NCBI RefSeq assembly: GCF_000003815.2
Contig: NC_049989.1
Location: 1,541,614-1,596,249, forward strand
Direction of reading: 5' to 3'
DNA: 54,636 bases
Origin: Branchiostoma floridae
Taxonomy: Eukaryota > Chordata > Leptocardii > Amphioxiformes > Branchiostomatidae
The first letter of the stretch is position 1, and the number at the start of each line of letters is the position of its first letter. Positions 47,801-52,491 of this stretch are shown here, piece by piece. The translations under genes were made by a program, and so were the position numbers. The notes under the pieces are model-generated. The model was not told where the DNA came from. It searched no databases and saw only the letters and a list, made by a program, of their open reading frames with translations.

Positions 47801-50800
47801 ACACTATATGTATTAAGAAAACAAAAGCTATAAAAAGTTTTAAATGTTCTACAGTTGATATTGTCTGAAGAGACCGGTATCGTCATATTTTTTTTATTTC
47901 GTCTTGTATCCTTTGATACTTCGCCGTCCGTGTGTTCCCGCTCGCGTTCACACGTCAGATTCGCCCATTATGCTAATGTGGTACTCACAAGAAAAGTCTC
48001 GTCATTTTAGACTTATCTCTTAATAAATGTAAGAATAAAATCCACCATAGACTGAAGTTCATATCATTTTTTCTTTCTAACAATTTTTTAGAAAGTTTTT
48101 GTGATGTAAATTAACCTAAGCGATAGTATATTAGAACGTAACTTTAACACAATTTACCTCGGTAATATTGGTGTTGTCTATTGACCTTATATGACCTCGT
48201 TTGTCAGCAGGTATGGGTAGCGCCATTTTACGAAGTTTTGCTTTGAAAATAAGTCAAAGAGGTTTTAAATCCAGCGTAGGGTGACGATACGGCCGCTGTA
48301 TATGGCCGAACGCATGCCAAAACATAGATCAGTGGTCCGCGTGGCCGTAATCGGCAGTGTTTTTGTACCTGCCGGACCGGAAATCGTGTGGCCGTGGCCG
48401 CGTTGGACAGGTGGCCGCTAAGCCTATTTCTTAATCATTACGAATCCAAGGGACCGACAAAAAGTGGCCACTTTGGGCAGGTGGCCGGTATGCAAAGGTG
48501 GCCGCTAATACAGGTTTGACTGTAGTGGCAATTACTGGGGGGAAAAAATGCGCGACTGAGTACAGACGACAAGCCAAACCACATACGAATGCGGCAAATG
48601 AAAACATGTGAGATACAGTTGCGAACACTCATTACATAGACCGACAACAATACTAGTACTCCGGCAACAGAATTTGCCCACCGGCCACAGAGTAACAACA
48701 TACACCCATGCAGCAAATAAGTTATACTATATGTTTATGTTTGGTATATATAGGTCATGTTTGCATGTTGGCTTCTATAACTTATAGAAGCCAACGTACG
48801 AACATGACCAACAACTGTAACAGTAGGGCTCAAGCGCTGCCAAACTGACCACGCCAATGGCTCTAGCCGCAGAGACGACTGTTGGCCTAGTAGCGCTTGT
48901 ACGACTGTCGCTCCCGGTCAGTAGTATAAGCGATAATAGGCNNNNNNNNNNNNNNNNNNNNNNNNNNNNNNNNNNNNNNNNNNNNNNNNNNNNNNNNNNN
49001 NNNNNNNNNNNNNNNNNNNNNNNNNNNNNNNNNNNNNNNNNNNNNNNNNNNNNNNNNNNNNNNNNNNNNNNNNNNNNNNNNNNNNNNNNNNNNNNNNNNN
49101 NNNNNNNNNNNNNNNNNNNNNNNNNNNNNNNNNNNNNNNNNNNNNNNNNNNNNNNNNNNNNNNNNNNNNNNNNNNNNNNNNNNNNNNNNNNNNNNNNNNN
49201 NNNNNNNNNNNNNNNNNNNNNNNNNNNNNNNNNNNNNNNNNNNNNNNNNNNNNNNNNNNNNNNNNNNNNNNNNNNNNNNNNNNNNNNNNNNNNNNNNNNN
49301 NNNNNNNNNNNNNNNNNNNNNNNNNNNNNNNNNNNNNNNNNNNNNNNNNNNNNNNNNNNNNNNNNNNNNNNNNNNNNNNNNNNNNNNNNNNNNNNNNNNN
49401 NNNNNNNNNNNNNNNNNNNNNNNNNNNNNNNNNNNNNNNNNNNNNNNNNNNNNNNNNNNNNNNNNNNNNNNNNNNNNNNNNNNNNNNNNNNNNNNNNNNN
49501 NNNNNNNNNNNNNNNNNNNNNNNNNNNNNNNNNNNNNNNNNNNNNNNNNNNNNNNNNNNNNNNNNNNNNNNNNNNNNNNNNNNNNNNNNNNNNNNNNNNN
49601 NNNNNNNNNNNNNNNNNNNNNNNNNNNNNNNNNNNNNNNNNNNNNNNNNNNNNNNNNNNNNNNNNNNNNNNNNNNNNNNNNNNNNNNNNNNNNNNNNNNN
49701 NNNNNNNNNNNNNNNNNNNNNNNNNNNNNNNNNNNNNNNNNNNNNNNNNNNNNNNNNNNNNNNNNNNNNNNNNNNNNNNNNNNNNNNNNNNNNNNNNNNN
49801 NNNNNNNNNNNNNNNNNNNNNNNNNNNNNNNNNNNNNNNNNNNNNNNNNNNNNNNNNNNNNNNNNNNNNNNNNNNNNNNNNNNNNNNNNNNNNNNNNNNN
49901 NNNNNNNNNNNNNNCGTGCCGAGTCGTCAAAACGGGTAGCTTGCCACCAAATCGCCACCGTGAAAGTTCCCCGACAGAACAAACTTATTCTCCATCACCC
50001 ACTTCATCATGTGGACAGTTTCGGGTTCGAACTGCGAGTCCTGATAGTCCTGCGAGCTGAACTGATCCGGGAAGTCACGATTCAAGTCCACGCCGTTGGC
50101 ATTTTCCCGTCCGAGCGTGCCGCCACATTGCCCCTCTCTCGCGTTCTCAAATCCGTCGGGGTTCATACTAGGCATTACGTAGATGTCAGTGGTATCCACA
50201 AGTTGCGTCACCTGGTCGTCATGACGATAGTTCTCACACAGATACTGGGTTAGGAAGATCAGGACCTCTCGGCTGATCGCCTCGTTCCCGTGCATGTTCC
50301 CGACGAGTTTGACCGCAGGCTCGCCGGCCTCAGTCTGGTCAGGGTTGTCCGTGACTCTGAGGACCCACATTTCCCGCCCCTCAACAGTCTGACCTATACT
50401 GGACAACTGTGTGATGTGGGGATATCTGTGGAATAAAGAAAACTGTTATCTCATTGCTAATAATGCTGGAGTATGTATTATATCTCCGAATGTAAGGTAC
50501 GTAGTGTAGAGATTAAATTTGAGTTTTAACCAAGGAGGTTATTCTACTAAGTTGTTAAAAACATTAATTGCTTTGATGGATGTCTAACTTTTATAAATGT
50601 AACAATCACAAATTTACCGAATACAAACAAGAAGTACTAGTATTGTCTGATGAAGACATTACCACACATAAAATCACACATATCTAACTATAAAATGACA
50701 TGTTGAAACATTTGTGTCGGTTNNNNNNNNNNNNNNNNNNNNNNNNNNNNNNNNNNNNNNNNNNNNNNNNNNNNNNNNNNNNNNNNNNNNNNNNNNNNNN

Positions 50801-51114
50801 NNNNNNNNNNNNNNNNNNNNNNGACTCTGCGGCTACAATGGCTCTAGAAATTATACTCCAAGACGTGACCCTTCCTCATACAGGTAATAAAAATTCATCA
50901 CCCCTAGTCGGAAACACCCCCCTCCCCCATCTCTAGTATAGTACACACATATGTTCCAGTGTTACCTGTTAGCATAGTCCTGCAGGAGTGCTGACATCTC
51001 CACATAGCCATGGTAGTGGGTGGTGTCGATCTGCCTCGCACCAACAAACCCCGCCAAGTTCACGGTCGCGGGAAAACACACCACAACGCACAGGACGGCC
51101 CACAACTTCAGCAT
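14583..51114 (-). CDS. CPD: Carboxypeptidase D-like protein with four M14 domains (27 visible exons)
   Basis: CPD removes C-terminal Arg/Lys from peptides after furin-type cleavage, in the trans-Golgi and secretory route, as a type I membrane protein. Visible here: signal peptide ([18 protein letters not shown]); domain 1 (exons 1-3) and its transthyretin-like domain (exons 4-5); domain 2 (5-10) and TTL (11-12); domain 3 (12-16) and TTL (17-18); domain 4 (18-24) and TTL (25-26); a membrane span from [11 protein letters not shown] through [11 protein letters not shown] (26-27); and a cytosolic tail with SQKSLL and [10 protein letters not shown], closely like the vertebrate tail (SKKSLL ... LYSSKH). 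About 1,580 codons are visible against about 1,380 in human CPD. Domains 1 and 2 have HGNE, the LNR motif, FHGG or LHGG, and the catalytic Glu. Domain 3 has NGDE, LEAG and His for Glu. Domain 4 keeps HGNE but has LNT, LFAG and Trp for Glu. All splice phases agree from exon to exon. Part of domain 1 is lost in the gap 48942-49914. One base appears missing in exon 16. Confidence 0.95.
15268..15379 (-). CDS. CPD: CPD visible exon 26: end of TTL4 and start of membrane span
   Basis: The acceptor is cttctttag. The exon codes [20 protein letters not shown], then [12 protein letters not shown], the start of the transmembrane helix. The donor is ACAG|GTGGGT, phase 1. Confidence 0.9.
15380..16145 (-). 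other. CPD intron between visible exons 25 and 26
   Basis: I see nothing recognisable beyond the splice signals. Confidence 0.5.
16146..16322 (-). CDS. CPD: CPD visible exon 25: transthyretin-like domain 4
   Basis: The acceptor is attacag. The exon codes [20 protein letters not shown] and on through [23 protein letters not shown], the fold that follows each CPD catalytic domain. The donor is CAG|GTAATC, phase 0. Confidence 0.93.
16620..17896 (+). mobile_element. 5' fragment of a non-LTR retrotransposon between 75-bp direct repeats
   Basis: 16620-16694 and 17822-17896 are 75-bp direct repeats differing at two positions. Between them lie a GC-richer 5'UTR-like stretch (16695-17160) and the start of an APE-type endonuclease: [10 protein letters not shown] and AAVSEVRF (17180-17500), then after a frame change [60 protein letters not shown] and TWRHPK. 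The order and motifs are those of CR1/RTE-type LINEs. Reverse transcriptase is absent and the element stops exactly at the second repeat. It is antisense within a CPD intron and not functional. Confidence 0.85.
18237..18368 (-). CDS. CPD: CPD visible exon 24: end of domain 4
   Basis: The exon codes [20 protein letters not shown] and on to [12 protein letters not shown]. The position of the catalytic Glu (LELSCC in domain 1) is Trp (VWVSCC). In vertebrate domain III it is also replaced. The donor is CAG|GTGCAC, phase 0. Confidence 0.92.
18980..18998. repeat. Poly(T) tract
   Basis: A run of 19 T in a CPD intron. The following AAC-rich stretch 19040-19340 contains an imperfect local duplication (about 19140-19230 against 19265-19350, aacaaggaatcaaataaca). 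Confidence 0.7.
19514..19578 (-). CDS. CPD: CPD visible exon 23: domain 4 loop
   Basis: The exon is 65 nt, acceptor ttcctacccag, coding [20 protein letters not shown] and MQ, equivalent to FPxGITNGAxWxxxxGSMQ in the family. The donor is CAA|GTAAGT, phase 0. Confidence 0.88.
19655..20999. repeat. 26-bp minisatellite array A (about 51 copies)
   Basis: The unit reads cacagtcagcaccagggaca then gggaaa, 26 bp, with scattered variants (aggaacaggg, gacacacaatgagcacc). The long open frames through it are artefacts of the cycling frame. It lies in the intron between visible exons 22 and 23. Confidence 0.97.
21150..21260 (-). CDS. CPD: CPD visible exon 22: domain 4
   Basis: The acceptor is ttattggtag. 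The exon codes [20 protein letters not shown] and [15 protein letters not shown], matching the YANxHPxMHxGxxxCP stretch of vertebrate domain III. The donor is CCAG|GTAATT, phase 1. Its acceptor lies in a tandem duplication. Confidence 0.92.
21233..21405 (-). repeat. Tandem duplication of about 86 bp spanning the exon 22 acceptor
   Basis: 21233-21317 and 21318-21405 both contain catctggtgtgaggctggg, ggtcagatcctaccaataat and gttcctaacat. The upstream copy (in gene direction) gives a second acceptor followed by the first 28 exon bases. Confidence 0.9.
21408..21720. mobile_element. Fold-back MITE of about 310 bp
   Basis: gagacatccaac ... ccgtcaccatcagttcctg (21440-21515) is the imperfect reverse complement of caggaactgatggtgac ... 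ggatgtctc (21628-21700). Outer parts gtcacatt and aatgtgaca also pair. No target duplication is evident. Confidence 0.7.
21938..22087 (-). CDS. CPD: CPD visible exon 21: domain 4
   Basis: The acceptor is ctatttccag. The exon codes [20 protein letters not shown] and [20 protein letters not shown], then PYDRPSKL. The third zinc ligand (His of LHGG) is replaced by Phe (LFAG). The donor TTAG|GTCTGA is weak; phase 1 fits the next exon. Confidence 0.9.
22165..22365. mobile_element. MITE copy of the 'ttcgcggtggttttaag' family
   Basis: The stretch gcggtgaccacttcaccgc ... ctgcaatcttaaatctaccgcg is the reverse-oriented counterpart of 24270-24440. Both contain gcgaaca, accgcaaacttaaaacc-type and gcagt-attgcag motifs. 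Confidence 0.6.
22440..22870 (-). repeat. Degenerate tandem repeat of about 50 bp reaching into the exon 20 donor
   Basis: Units containing atgtacaatgtgtaa, gaacctacatgggaaattt and gtgctatgtaca repeat at least three times (22722-22760, 22775-22825, 22835-22860), with looser tgtacat repeats to 22440. The unit contains the last exon bases and donor of visible exon 20 (CCCAT|GTAGGT). Confidence 0.8.
22850..22985 (-). CDS. CPD: CPD visible exon 20: domain 4
   Basis: The acceptor is cttacttcag. The exon codes [20 protein letters not shown], then [13 protein letters not shown]. The substrate-binding Arg of LNRNF is Thr here (LNTNF). Extra cysteines ([12 protein letters not shown]) lie in the loop. 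Phase 1 at the donor. Confidence 0.9.
23010..23391. mobile_element. TA-flanked MITE with GGCCACACCAATTTTATTTG ends
   Basis: Both ends carry TA|GGCCACACCAATTTTATTTG as inverted repeats extending about 36 bp (on to gttgtttctcgg). TA lies on both sides, as for Tc1/mariner-type insertions. A lone end copy occurs at 45959-45976. Confidence 0.83.
23509..23612. repeat. Deleted duplicate of 22441-22985 with an exon 20 fragment
   Basis: aagtgccttttactaa, ttagtata and ccac-tgacatg-acatt match 22445-22510. Then gtggatcctggtcgtatcta (23591) matches exon 20 (22961), and the match stops at the exon's splice acceptor. The copy has lost the middle. Confidence 0.7.
24002..24197 (-). CDS. CPD: CPD visible exon 19: domain 4
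   Basis: The acceptor is tcccactgcag. The exon codes [20 protein letters not shown], then [20 protein letters not shown] and YGYDDDVTK. The first two zinc ligands (HGNE) are intact in this domain. The donor is AAG|GTCAGT, phase 0. Confidence 0.93.
24270..24460. mobile_element. MITE copy of the 'ttcgcggtggttttaag' family
   Basis: cttaagttcgcggggattta, gtgttcgcggtggttttaag and ggttttaaggtcgtggtgaa occur here. It is the inverted counterpart of 22165-22365. Confidence 0.6.
24872..25038 (-). CDS. CPD: CPD visible exon 18: end of TTL3 and linker into domain 4
   Basis: The acceptor is atcttgag. The exon codes [20 protein letters not shown], then [20 protein letters not shown] and PKITKFY. YHGYEDM is the usual first helix motif of a CPD catalytic domain. 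The donor is ACAG|GTAATG, phase 2. Confidence 0.92.
25117..25490. mobile_element. Hairpin-containing inserted element
   Basis: aatacaacacggtgtattcc (25119) pairs with ggaatacaccgtgttgtatt (25195), with further pairing inward (gtatcaccc with gggtgatgc). Next to it, ttatttatgtcatacc (25215) pairs with ggtatgacataaataa (25472). No coding. Confidence 0.7.
25838..25889. mobile_element. End fragment of the GTACCATCC MITE family
   Basis: agcgaacgtagga ... cctggatggtacccaggc then TAG resembles the right end of the element at 40895-41283. No left half was found. Confidence 0.55.
26131..26285 (-). CDS. CPD: CPD visible exon 17: transthyretin-like domain 3
   Basis: The acceptor is tgttccag. The exon codes [20 protein letters not shown] and on to [16 protein letters not shown]. 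It is shorter and more divergent than the other three TTL domains (no WRLL). The donor is CTG|GTAAGA, phase 0. Confidence 0.9.
26515..26622 (-). CDS. CPD: CPD visible exon 16: end of domain 3, one base missing
   Basis: The acceptor is actttgtag. The exon codes [17 protein letters not shown], then in the next frame [18 protein letters not shown]. Family alignment (CCKYP ... W..N...LL..L.Q) and the exon phases (109 nt needed, 108 present) call for one more base, most easily in CCC at about 26573-26576. His replaces the catalytic Glu. Confidence 0.82.
27268..27371 (-). CDS. CPD: CPD visible exon 15: domain 3
   Basis: The acceptor is tctttgcag. The exon codes [20 protein letters not shown] and [13 protein letters not shown]. 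It keeps PC and GI..GA but is otherwise divergent from ITNGAxWY. The donor is ATG|GTAAGC, phase 0. Confidence 0.88.
27835..27897. repeat. Small perfect hairpin at the left tip of the palindrome
   Basis: gcacgagcaacctccatgg, then ggagctcc, and their inverse ggaggttgctcgtgc lie within 60 bp, so the tip has an extra inverted duplication absent from the right end. Confidence 0.85.
28150..28870. repeat. 121-bp tandem array, left arm (6 copies)
   Basis: gctgatcaagcagctccacg recurs at 28201, 28322, 28443, 28564, 28685 and 28806, each with caaatcggtgtttagggctc. Its mirror image is at 33860-34540. Confidence 0.95.
29465..29611. mobile_element. 147-bp MITE with 8-bp TSD nested in the palindrome
   Basis: Ends TAGTCTCCAAGCAGACCCTA and its reverse complement pair for over 50 bp (to gctggcaaagg-type sequence). 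GTTTGCAA flanks both sides (29457-29464 and 29612-29619). Related ends (ctccaagcag, ctgcttgga) occur at 29953, 30065, 32337, 32730, 33102 and 38122. Confidence 0.88.
30125..30235 (-). repeat. tRNA-like SINE fragment
   Basis: On the minus strand, gcgacagcgatagcggcc, tttgcaatccgccgacccgg and gttcgatcc look like a degenerate tRNA body with a B box. A relative lies at 47440-47545. Confidence 0.55.
30295..30560. repeat. 42-bp tandem array, left arm
   Basis: gagctgtgtgctcacagc alternates with gggctgcgtgctcggcgaac about six times. The mirror array is at 31770-32035. The open frames across both arrays are not genes. Confidence 0.92.
31770..32035. repeat. 42-bp tandem array, right arm
   Basis: tttgctgtgagcacacagc alternates with cgccgagcacgcagccc, the reverse complement of the left-arm array. 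Confidence 0.92.
33860..34540. repeat. 121-bp tandem array, right arm (6 copies)
   Basis: ctatcggctccgtgtgtttc recurs at 33891, 34002, 34123, 34244, 34365 and 34486, the reverse complement of the left-arm array. Confidence 0.95.
34885..35195 (-). mobile_element. tRNA-derived SINE
   Basis: On the minus strand the head (35190-35115) reads ggtgcaatggctgagtggtt, then agagtgttcgccttgca and gtgagttcgatccccggcc: tRNA A and B boxes of a polymerase III promoter. A body follows (agcactcagcattcgggaaa) and the end is (aaagtt)n-like at 34895-34920. It is not a tRNA gene: the acceptor stem does not close. Confidence 0.85.
35235..35445 (-). CDS. CPD: CPD visible exon 14: domain 3
   Basis: The acceptor is cctctcccag. 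The exon codes [20 protein letters not shown], then [20 protein letters not shown] and [15 protein letters not shown]. Glu replaces the third zinc His (LEAG for LHGG). The donor is GCAG|GTAGGT, phase 1. Confidence 0.92.
35640..36553 (-). repeat. 66-bp array built from the end of exon 13 and its splice donor
   Basis: acctgtgcatgtgagtccag recurs at 35765, 35831, 35897, 35963, 36029, 36095, 36161, 36227, 36293, 36358, 36423 and 36489 (two steps are 65 bp). The last is the real exon/intron junction; a decayed copy lies at about 35649. On the minus strand each unit codes [16 protein letters not shown] followed by the donor CAG|GTAAGA. 66 bp is 22 codons, so reading through keeps frame until a 65-bp unit. 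Confidence 0.95.
36491..36660 (-). CDS. CPD: CPD visible exon 13: domain 3
   Basis: The acceptor is gttttgcacag. The exon codes [20 protein letters not shown], then [20 protein letters not shown] and [10 protein letters not shown]. It replaces the PSMNPDG and DLNRNF motifs of active domains. The donor is CAG|GTAAGA, phase 0. I chose the most upstream donor; any of the array copies could compete. Confidence 0.88.
36662..37310 (-). other. CPD intron between visible exons 12 and 13
   Basis: I see nothing recognisable apart from the splice signals. Confidence 0.5.
37311..37678 (-). CDS. CPD: CPD visible exon 12: end of TTL2 and first third of domain 3, with RRKR
   Basis: At 368 nt this is the longest complete exon. 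It codes [20 protein letters not shown], a linker, [20 protein letters not shown], then [20 protein letters not shown] and [20 protein letters not shown]. It spans what domains 2 and 4 spread over two or three exons. The zinc motif HGNE is NGDE, so the first His is gone. RRKR (37437-37426) followed by four Asp is a furin-type site, absent from the other domains. The donor is GAAG|GTAAGG, phase 1. Confidence 0.92.
38081..38140. mobile_element. Half copy of the TCTCCAAGCAGA MITE
   Basis: ctggcagcttttgatacc and ctaccgtaggatctg then tttggaga correspond to the right half of the 29465-29611 element. Confidence 0.6.
38166..38332 (-). CDS. CPD: CPD visible exon 11: transthyretin-like domain 2
   Basis: The acceptor is tgtgtggtcag. 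The exon codes [20 protein letters not shown], then [20 protein letters not shown]. Phase 2 at the donor (GG|GTGAGG). Confidence 0.94.
38457..39797. repeat. 26-bp minisatellite array B (about 51 copies)
   Basis: It has the same unit and strand as array A at 19655-20999 (cacagtcagcaccagggaca), nearly the same total length, with its own variants (aaacatggccagcacc, cagcctgcacc). It lies in the intron between visible exons 10 and 11. The 361- and 403-codon open frames are artefacts. Confidence 0.97.
40033..40175 (-). CDS. CPD: CPD visible exon 10: end of domain 2 with catalytic Glu
   Basis: The acceptor is gtgaactgtag. The exon codes [20 protein letters not shown], then [15 protein letters not shown] and EYIKQ. 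IELGC holds the catalytic Glu. It is 143 nt, the same length as the matching domain 1 exon. The donor is CAA|GTATGC, phase 0. Confidence 0.94.
40895..41283. mobile_element. TA-flanked MITE, 389 bp, GTACCATCCGG ends
   Basis: TA|GCTTGGGTACCATCCGG at left pairs with the reverse complement TA|GCCAGCGTACCATCCGG at right. Pairing continues to gtagttcgctcc. TA on both sides fits a Tc1/mariner-type insertion. Confidence 0.82.
41306..41408 (-). CDS. CPD: CPD visible exon 9: domain 2
   Basis: The acceptor is caattttgcag. The exon codes [20 protein letters not shown] and [14 protein letters not shown]. The donor is CCTG|GTAGGT, phase 1. Confidence 0.94.
42050..42327 (-). CDS. CPD: CPD visible exon 8: core of domain 2
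   Basis: The acceptor is tttgttcag. The exon codes [20 protein letters not shown], then [20 protein letters not shown] and [21 protein letters not shown] (substrate-binding Asn-Arg) and LHGG (third zinc ligand) are intact. The donor CTT|GTATGT is unusual in its last exon base but keeps phase 0. Confidence 0.94.
42726..42917 (-). CDS. CPD: CPD visible exon 7: domain 2
   Basis: The acceptor is gttgactccag. The exon codes [20 protein letters not shown] and [24 protein letters not shown] carries two zinc ligands. The donor is GAAG|GTACAT, phase 1. Confidence 0.95.
42971..43266. mobile_element. Fold-back element of about 296 bp
   Basis: ggttctttaggcacaac ... cagacaccatcatctgatga pairs with the reverse complement of 43180-43266, continuing inward through gctggttctgc and gctacttata. 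It is an imperfect palindrome with a roughly 75-bp loop. Confidence 0.8.
43677..44037. mobile_element. MITE with CAGGGCTCGAAATA ends and 5-bp TSD
   Basis: It starts CAGGGCTCGAAATA and ends TATTTCGAGCCCTA. ACTAG flanks it on both sides (43672-43676 and 44038-44042). Its body is the reverse complement of the 11640-11972 copy. Confidence 0.85.
44072..44183 (-). CDS. CPD: CPD visible exon 6: domain 2
   Basis: The acceptor is ccctgctgtag. The exon codes [20 protein letters not shown] and [17 protein letters not shown]. The donor is CCAG|GTCAGC, phase 1. Confidence 0.94.
44258..44346 (-). repeat. Partial duplicate of CPD exon 6 with its acceptor
   Basis: ctccacagactgaccgatac, ggtgatctctgggtaggtcc and ctacagcagggcaaacaca copy the 5' half of exon 6 plus its acceptor. 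The copy stops after SIGQSVE and has no donor, so it would be a dead-end exon. Confidence 0.88.
44822..45011 (-). CDS. CPD: CPD visible exon 5: end of TTL1 and start of domain 2
   Basis: The acceptor is gttccttgacag. The exon codes [20 protein letters not shown], a Pro/Thr/His-rich linker ([18 protein letters not shown]) and [13 protein letters not shown], the start of domain 2. The donor is AAG|GTGAGT, phase 0. Confidence 0.94.
45085..45175 (+). repeat. SINE tail fragment
   Basis: aatcccaacgttgttccc, gggaaaggcacttcaaac and acaggtgtaatttgagta match the tail of the SINE at 45255-45425. Confidence 0.7.
45255..45425 (+). mobile_element. tRNA-derived SINE
   Basis: ggggcatggcgtaactggta then gcacgttcatctcgg is an A-box-like head; ggttcgatcc is the B box. 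The tail runs ttgtgcccttgggaaaggca and acccaggtgtaaacatgggt. Not a functional tRNA. Confidence 0.82.
45554..45723 (-). CDS. CPD: CPD visible exon 4: transthyretin-like domain 1
   Basis: The acceptor is catgttaccag. The exon codes [20 protein letters not shown], then [19 protein letters not shown]. Phase 2 at the donor (GG|GTAGCG). Confidence 0.94.
46354..46496 (-). CDS. CPD: CPD visible exon 3: end of domain 1 with catalytic Glu
   Basis: The acceptor is ttctgtcctag. The exon codes [20 protein letters not shown], then [20 protein letters not shown] and LLAYLTQ. LELSCC holds the catalytic Glu. 143 nt; the donor is CAG|GTACAG, phase 0. Confidence 0.94.
46610..46941. repeat. (CA)n microsatellite running into an N gap
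   Basis: Interrupted CA repeats occupy 46610-46841, then 100 N (46842-46941). The repeat probably caused the gap. Confidence 0.95.
47440..47545 (-). repeat. tRNA-like SINE fragment
   Basis: On the minus strand, tagcgcagtggtttcgccgc, tctgccgacccgcattcg resemble a tRNA head with a weak B box; related to 30125-30235. Confidence 0.5.
47620..48522. mobile_element. TA-flanked 903-bp Tc1/mariner-like element, non-autonomous
   Basis: TA|CAGTCAAACCTGTCTATAGC at left pairs with the right end CAGGTTTGACTG|TA (reverse complement CAGTCAAACCTGTATTAGCG). Pairing continues through ggccac and aagggac motifs. No transposase is present. Confidence 0.85.
48753..48809. repeat. Short hairpin
   Basis: ggtcatgtttgcatgttggc then ttctataa pairs with its inverse, ttatagaagccaacgtacga then acatgacc, with two mismatches. 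Confidence 0.9.
48942..49914. other. Assembly gap (973 N) within CPD domain 1
   Basis: It cuts visible exon 2 after YPFDDSA. The missing residues (DDDVF through the WYxVxG stretch, one or more exons) should lie here, since no matching exon is seen at 46497-48941. Confidence 0.97.
49915..50425 (-). CDS. CPD: CPD visible exon 2: most of domain 1 (3' end in gap)
   Basis: The acceptor is ttattccacag. The exon codes [75 protein letters not shown] and [24 protein letters not shown] and FHGG (zinc) and LNRDF (substrate Arg) are intact. One long exon covers what domain 2 has in four (exons 6-8 and part). Confidence 0.95.
50723..50822. other. Assembly gap (100 N) in CPD intron 1
   Basis: A gap of unknown size between visible exons 1 and 2. 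Confidence 0.99.
50966..51114 (-). CDS. CPD: CPD visible exon 1: signal peptide and start of domain 1
   Basis: ATG at 51114-51112. It codes a short basic start and hydrophobic core ([18 protein letters not shown]), a likely cleavage region after NLAG, then [20 protein letters not shown]. No in-frame ATG upstream is better supported. The donor is ACAG|GTAACA, phase 2. Confidence 0.93.
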
Positions 51115-52470
51115 GACTCCATCCACACACAGACAAAAGTGTCTAAGAAATCAATTCTTGCTAATGTCCATGAAATAATGTCGTAAGAGCGTCGGAAGTT
51201 AGTTGGGAGGTTGAGAGTAAGTTGAGACTCAGTCGTGCGAGAAACTTGAATCGTGTAAACTTCCTTAACCGGAAATTGGCAGCCGATATTCAGCCACCGA
51301 TTCAGACTAGGACTGAGAGTAGCCTCTGATTCGAGAACTAAGATGTACACACCTTTACTGAGTATCATTGCATCCACGAGCCATTAGTGTTTAATGACTA
51401 AAAGCACAAATAAATCGTAATGAGATATTAGAAAGACAAAAAACAAGAAGGCAGTCAAGCAGCCGTTACAATGTCTTACTTCAGATCGGCCTACCGTACA
51501 AATTTTGCATCCTGTTCGCATGTCAATAGCGACTTCTAGCTGTTCTGTCTAAAAGTGCAGATATTTTCATGAACTGCAGGTCAAAGTTCGTGACCTGACA
51601 GCTTTCACTCGCTGCATGATCATGAATGCACCATGACGCCGAGCCTGGCCTGAGCAGGTGAGTCCTTAATATAGCGGTTTGTCTGACCAGGGAGGGTTTT
51701 TTTTAAACCTCCTTCCTTGGTCTGGCGTTGAAGTATTGCAAAAATACTAAAATGAATGCATAAATATTGTATAAATTTTGTATCTATTACAGTATTAGTT
51801 AACCAGAGGCAATGATGGACAATGCGGAATATGCAGATTTTTCCTTATTTTAAAAGCTTGGAAAATATGATTCCAGCGCCCTAATGTCGATTTGGGGGGA
51901 AATCGGGTTACGTTTTCCTATCTTAAATATCGAAATCTGGCTGTCTGGTTCCCAGTGTTTCATGTTAATCTGCCTTCCGATACGGCAATTCTGGTCGCAG
52001 TGTCATGCGATAGAATAAAACAGTATGATGAGTTAGGATGACTAAAAAAATATGACTAATAATAAGTTATTATGTAGTCATACTTTCTTGATCATCATGA
52101 ATATCATGAAAGCATACTAGCCAGCTACATCAAGAATCTCTGAGGTTTAACTACTGAAAATATTGGCAATGATTTATAGTAATGACATTATTCTATGGAA
52201 TATTTATTGCTAAACATTACCAATAATTACACAATGAACTCGTACGGTTATAAGTACCATACATACATTGCCAATCCATGTAACAGTTTGTATTATTTAC
52301 AGTAATCTCAAAGATTATTGATGTATATTATGCAGCTGGCTATTTCTTATACTATGCATTTTTTTATTAAGTAATAGTAATAGCACCAGGTCTATTTGCA
52401 GCCATTAGGTACCCAATGTATGTTGATTAACGTGGTTTAGGCGCCTTCTCGAGCACGGGACCCCCGTTTC
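51115..52470. other. Intergenic region between CPD and HACE1
   Basis: The genes diverge, so promoters of both should lie here or up to 53023. The CPD 5'UTR presumably occupies the start. I see no certain TATA box or other signal; 51700-52440 is AT-rich without recognisable features. Confidence 0.4.
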
Positions 52471-52491
52471 GTGGAATGCTTCGTGAGGCTA

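Noticed and set aside
48857-49982. Open frames of about 350 codons
   Set aside because: Made almost wholly of N; only the flanking 49915-50425 piece is a real exon.
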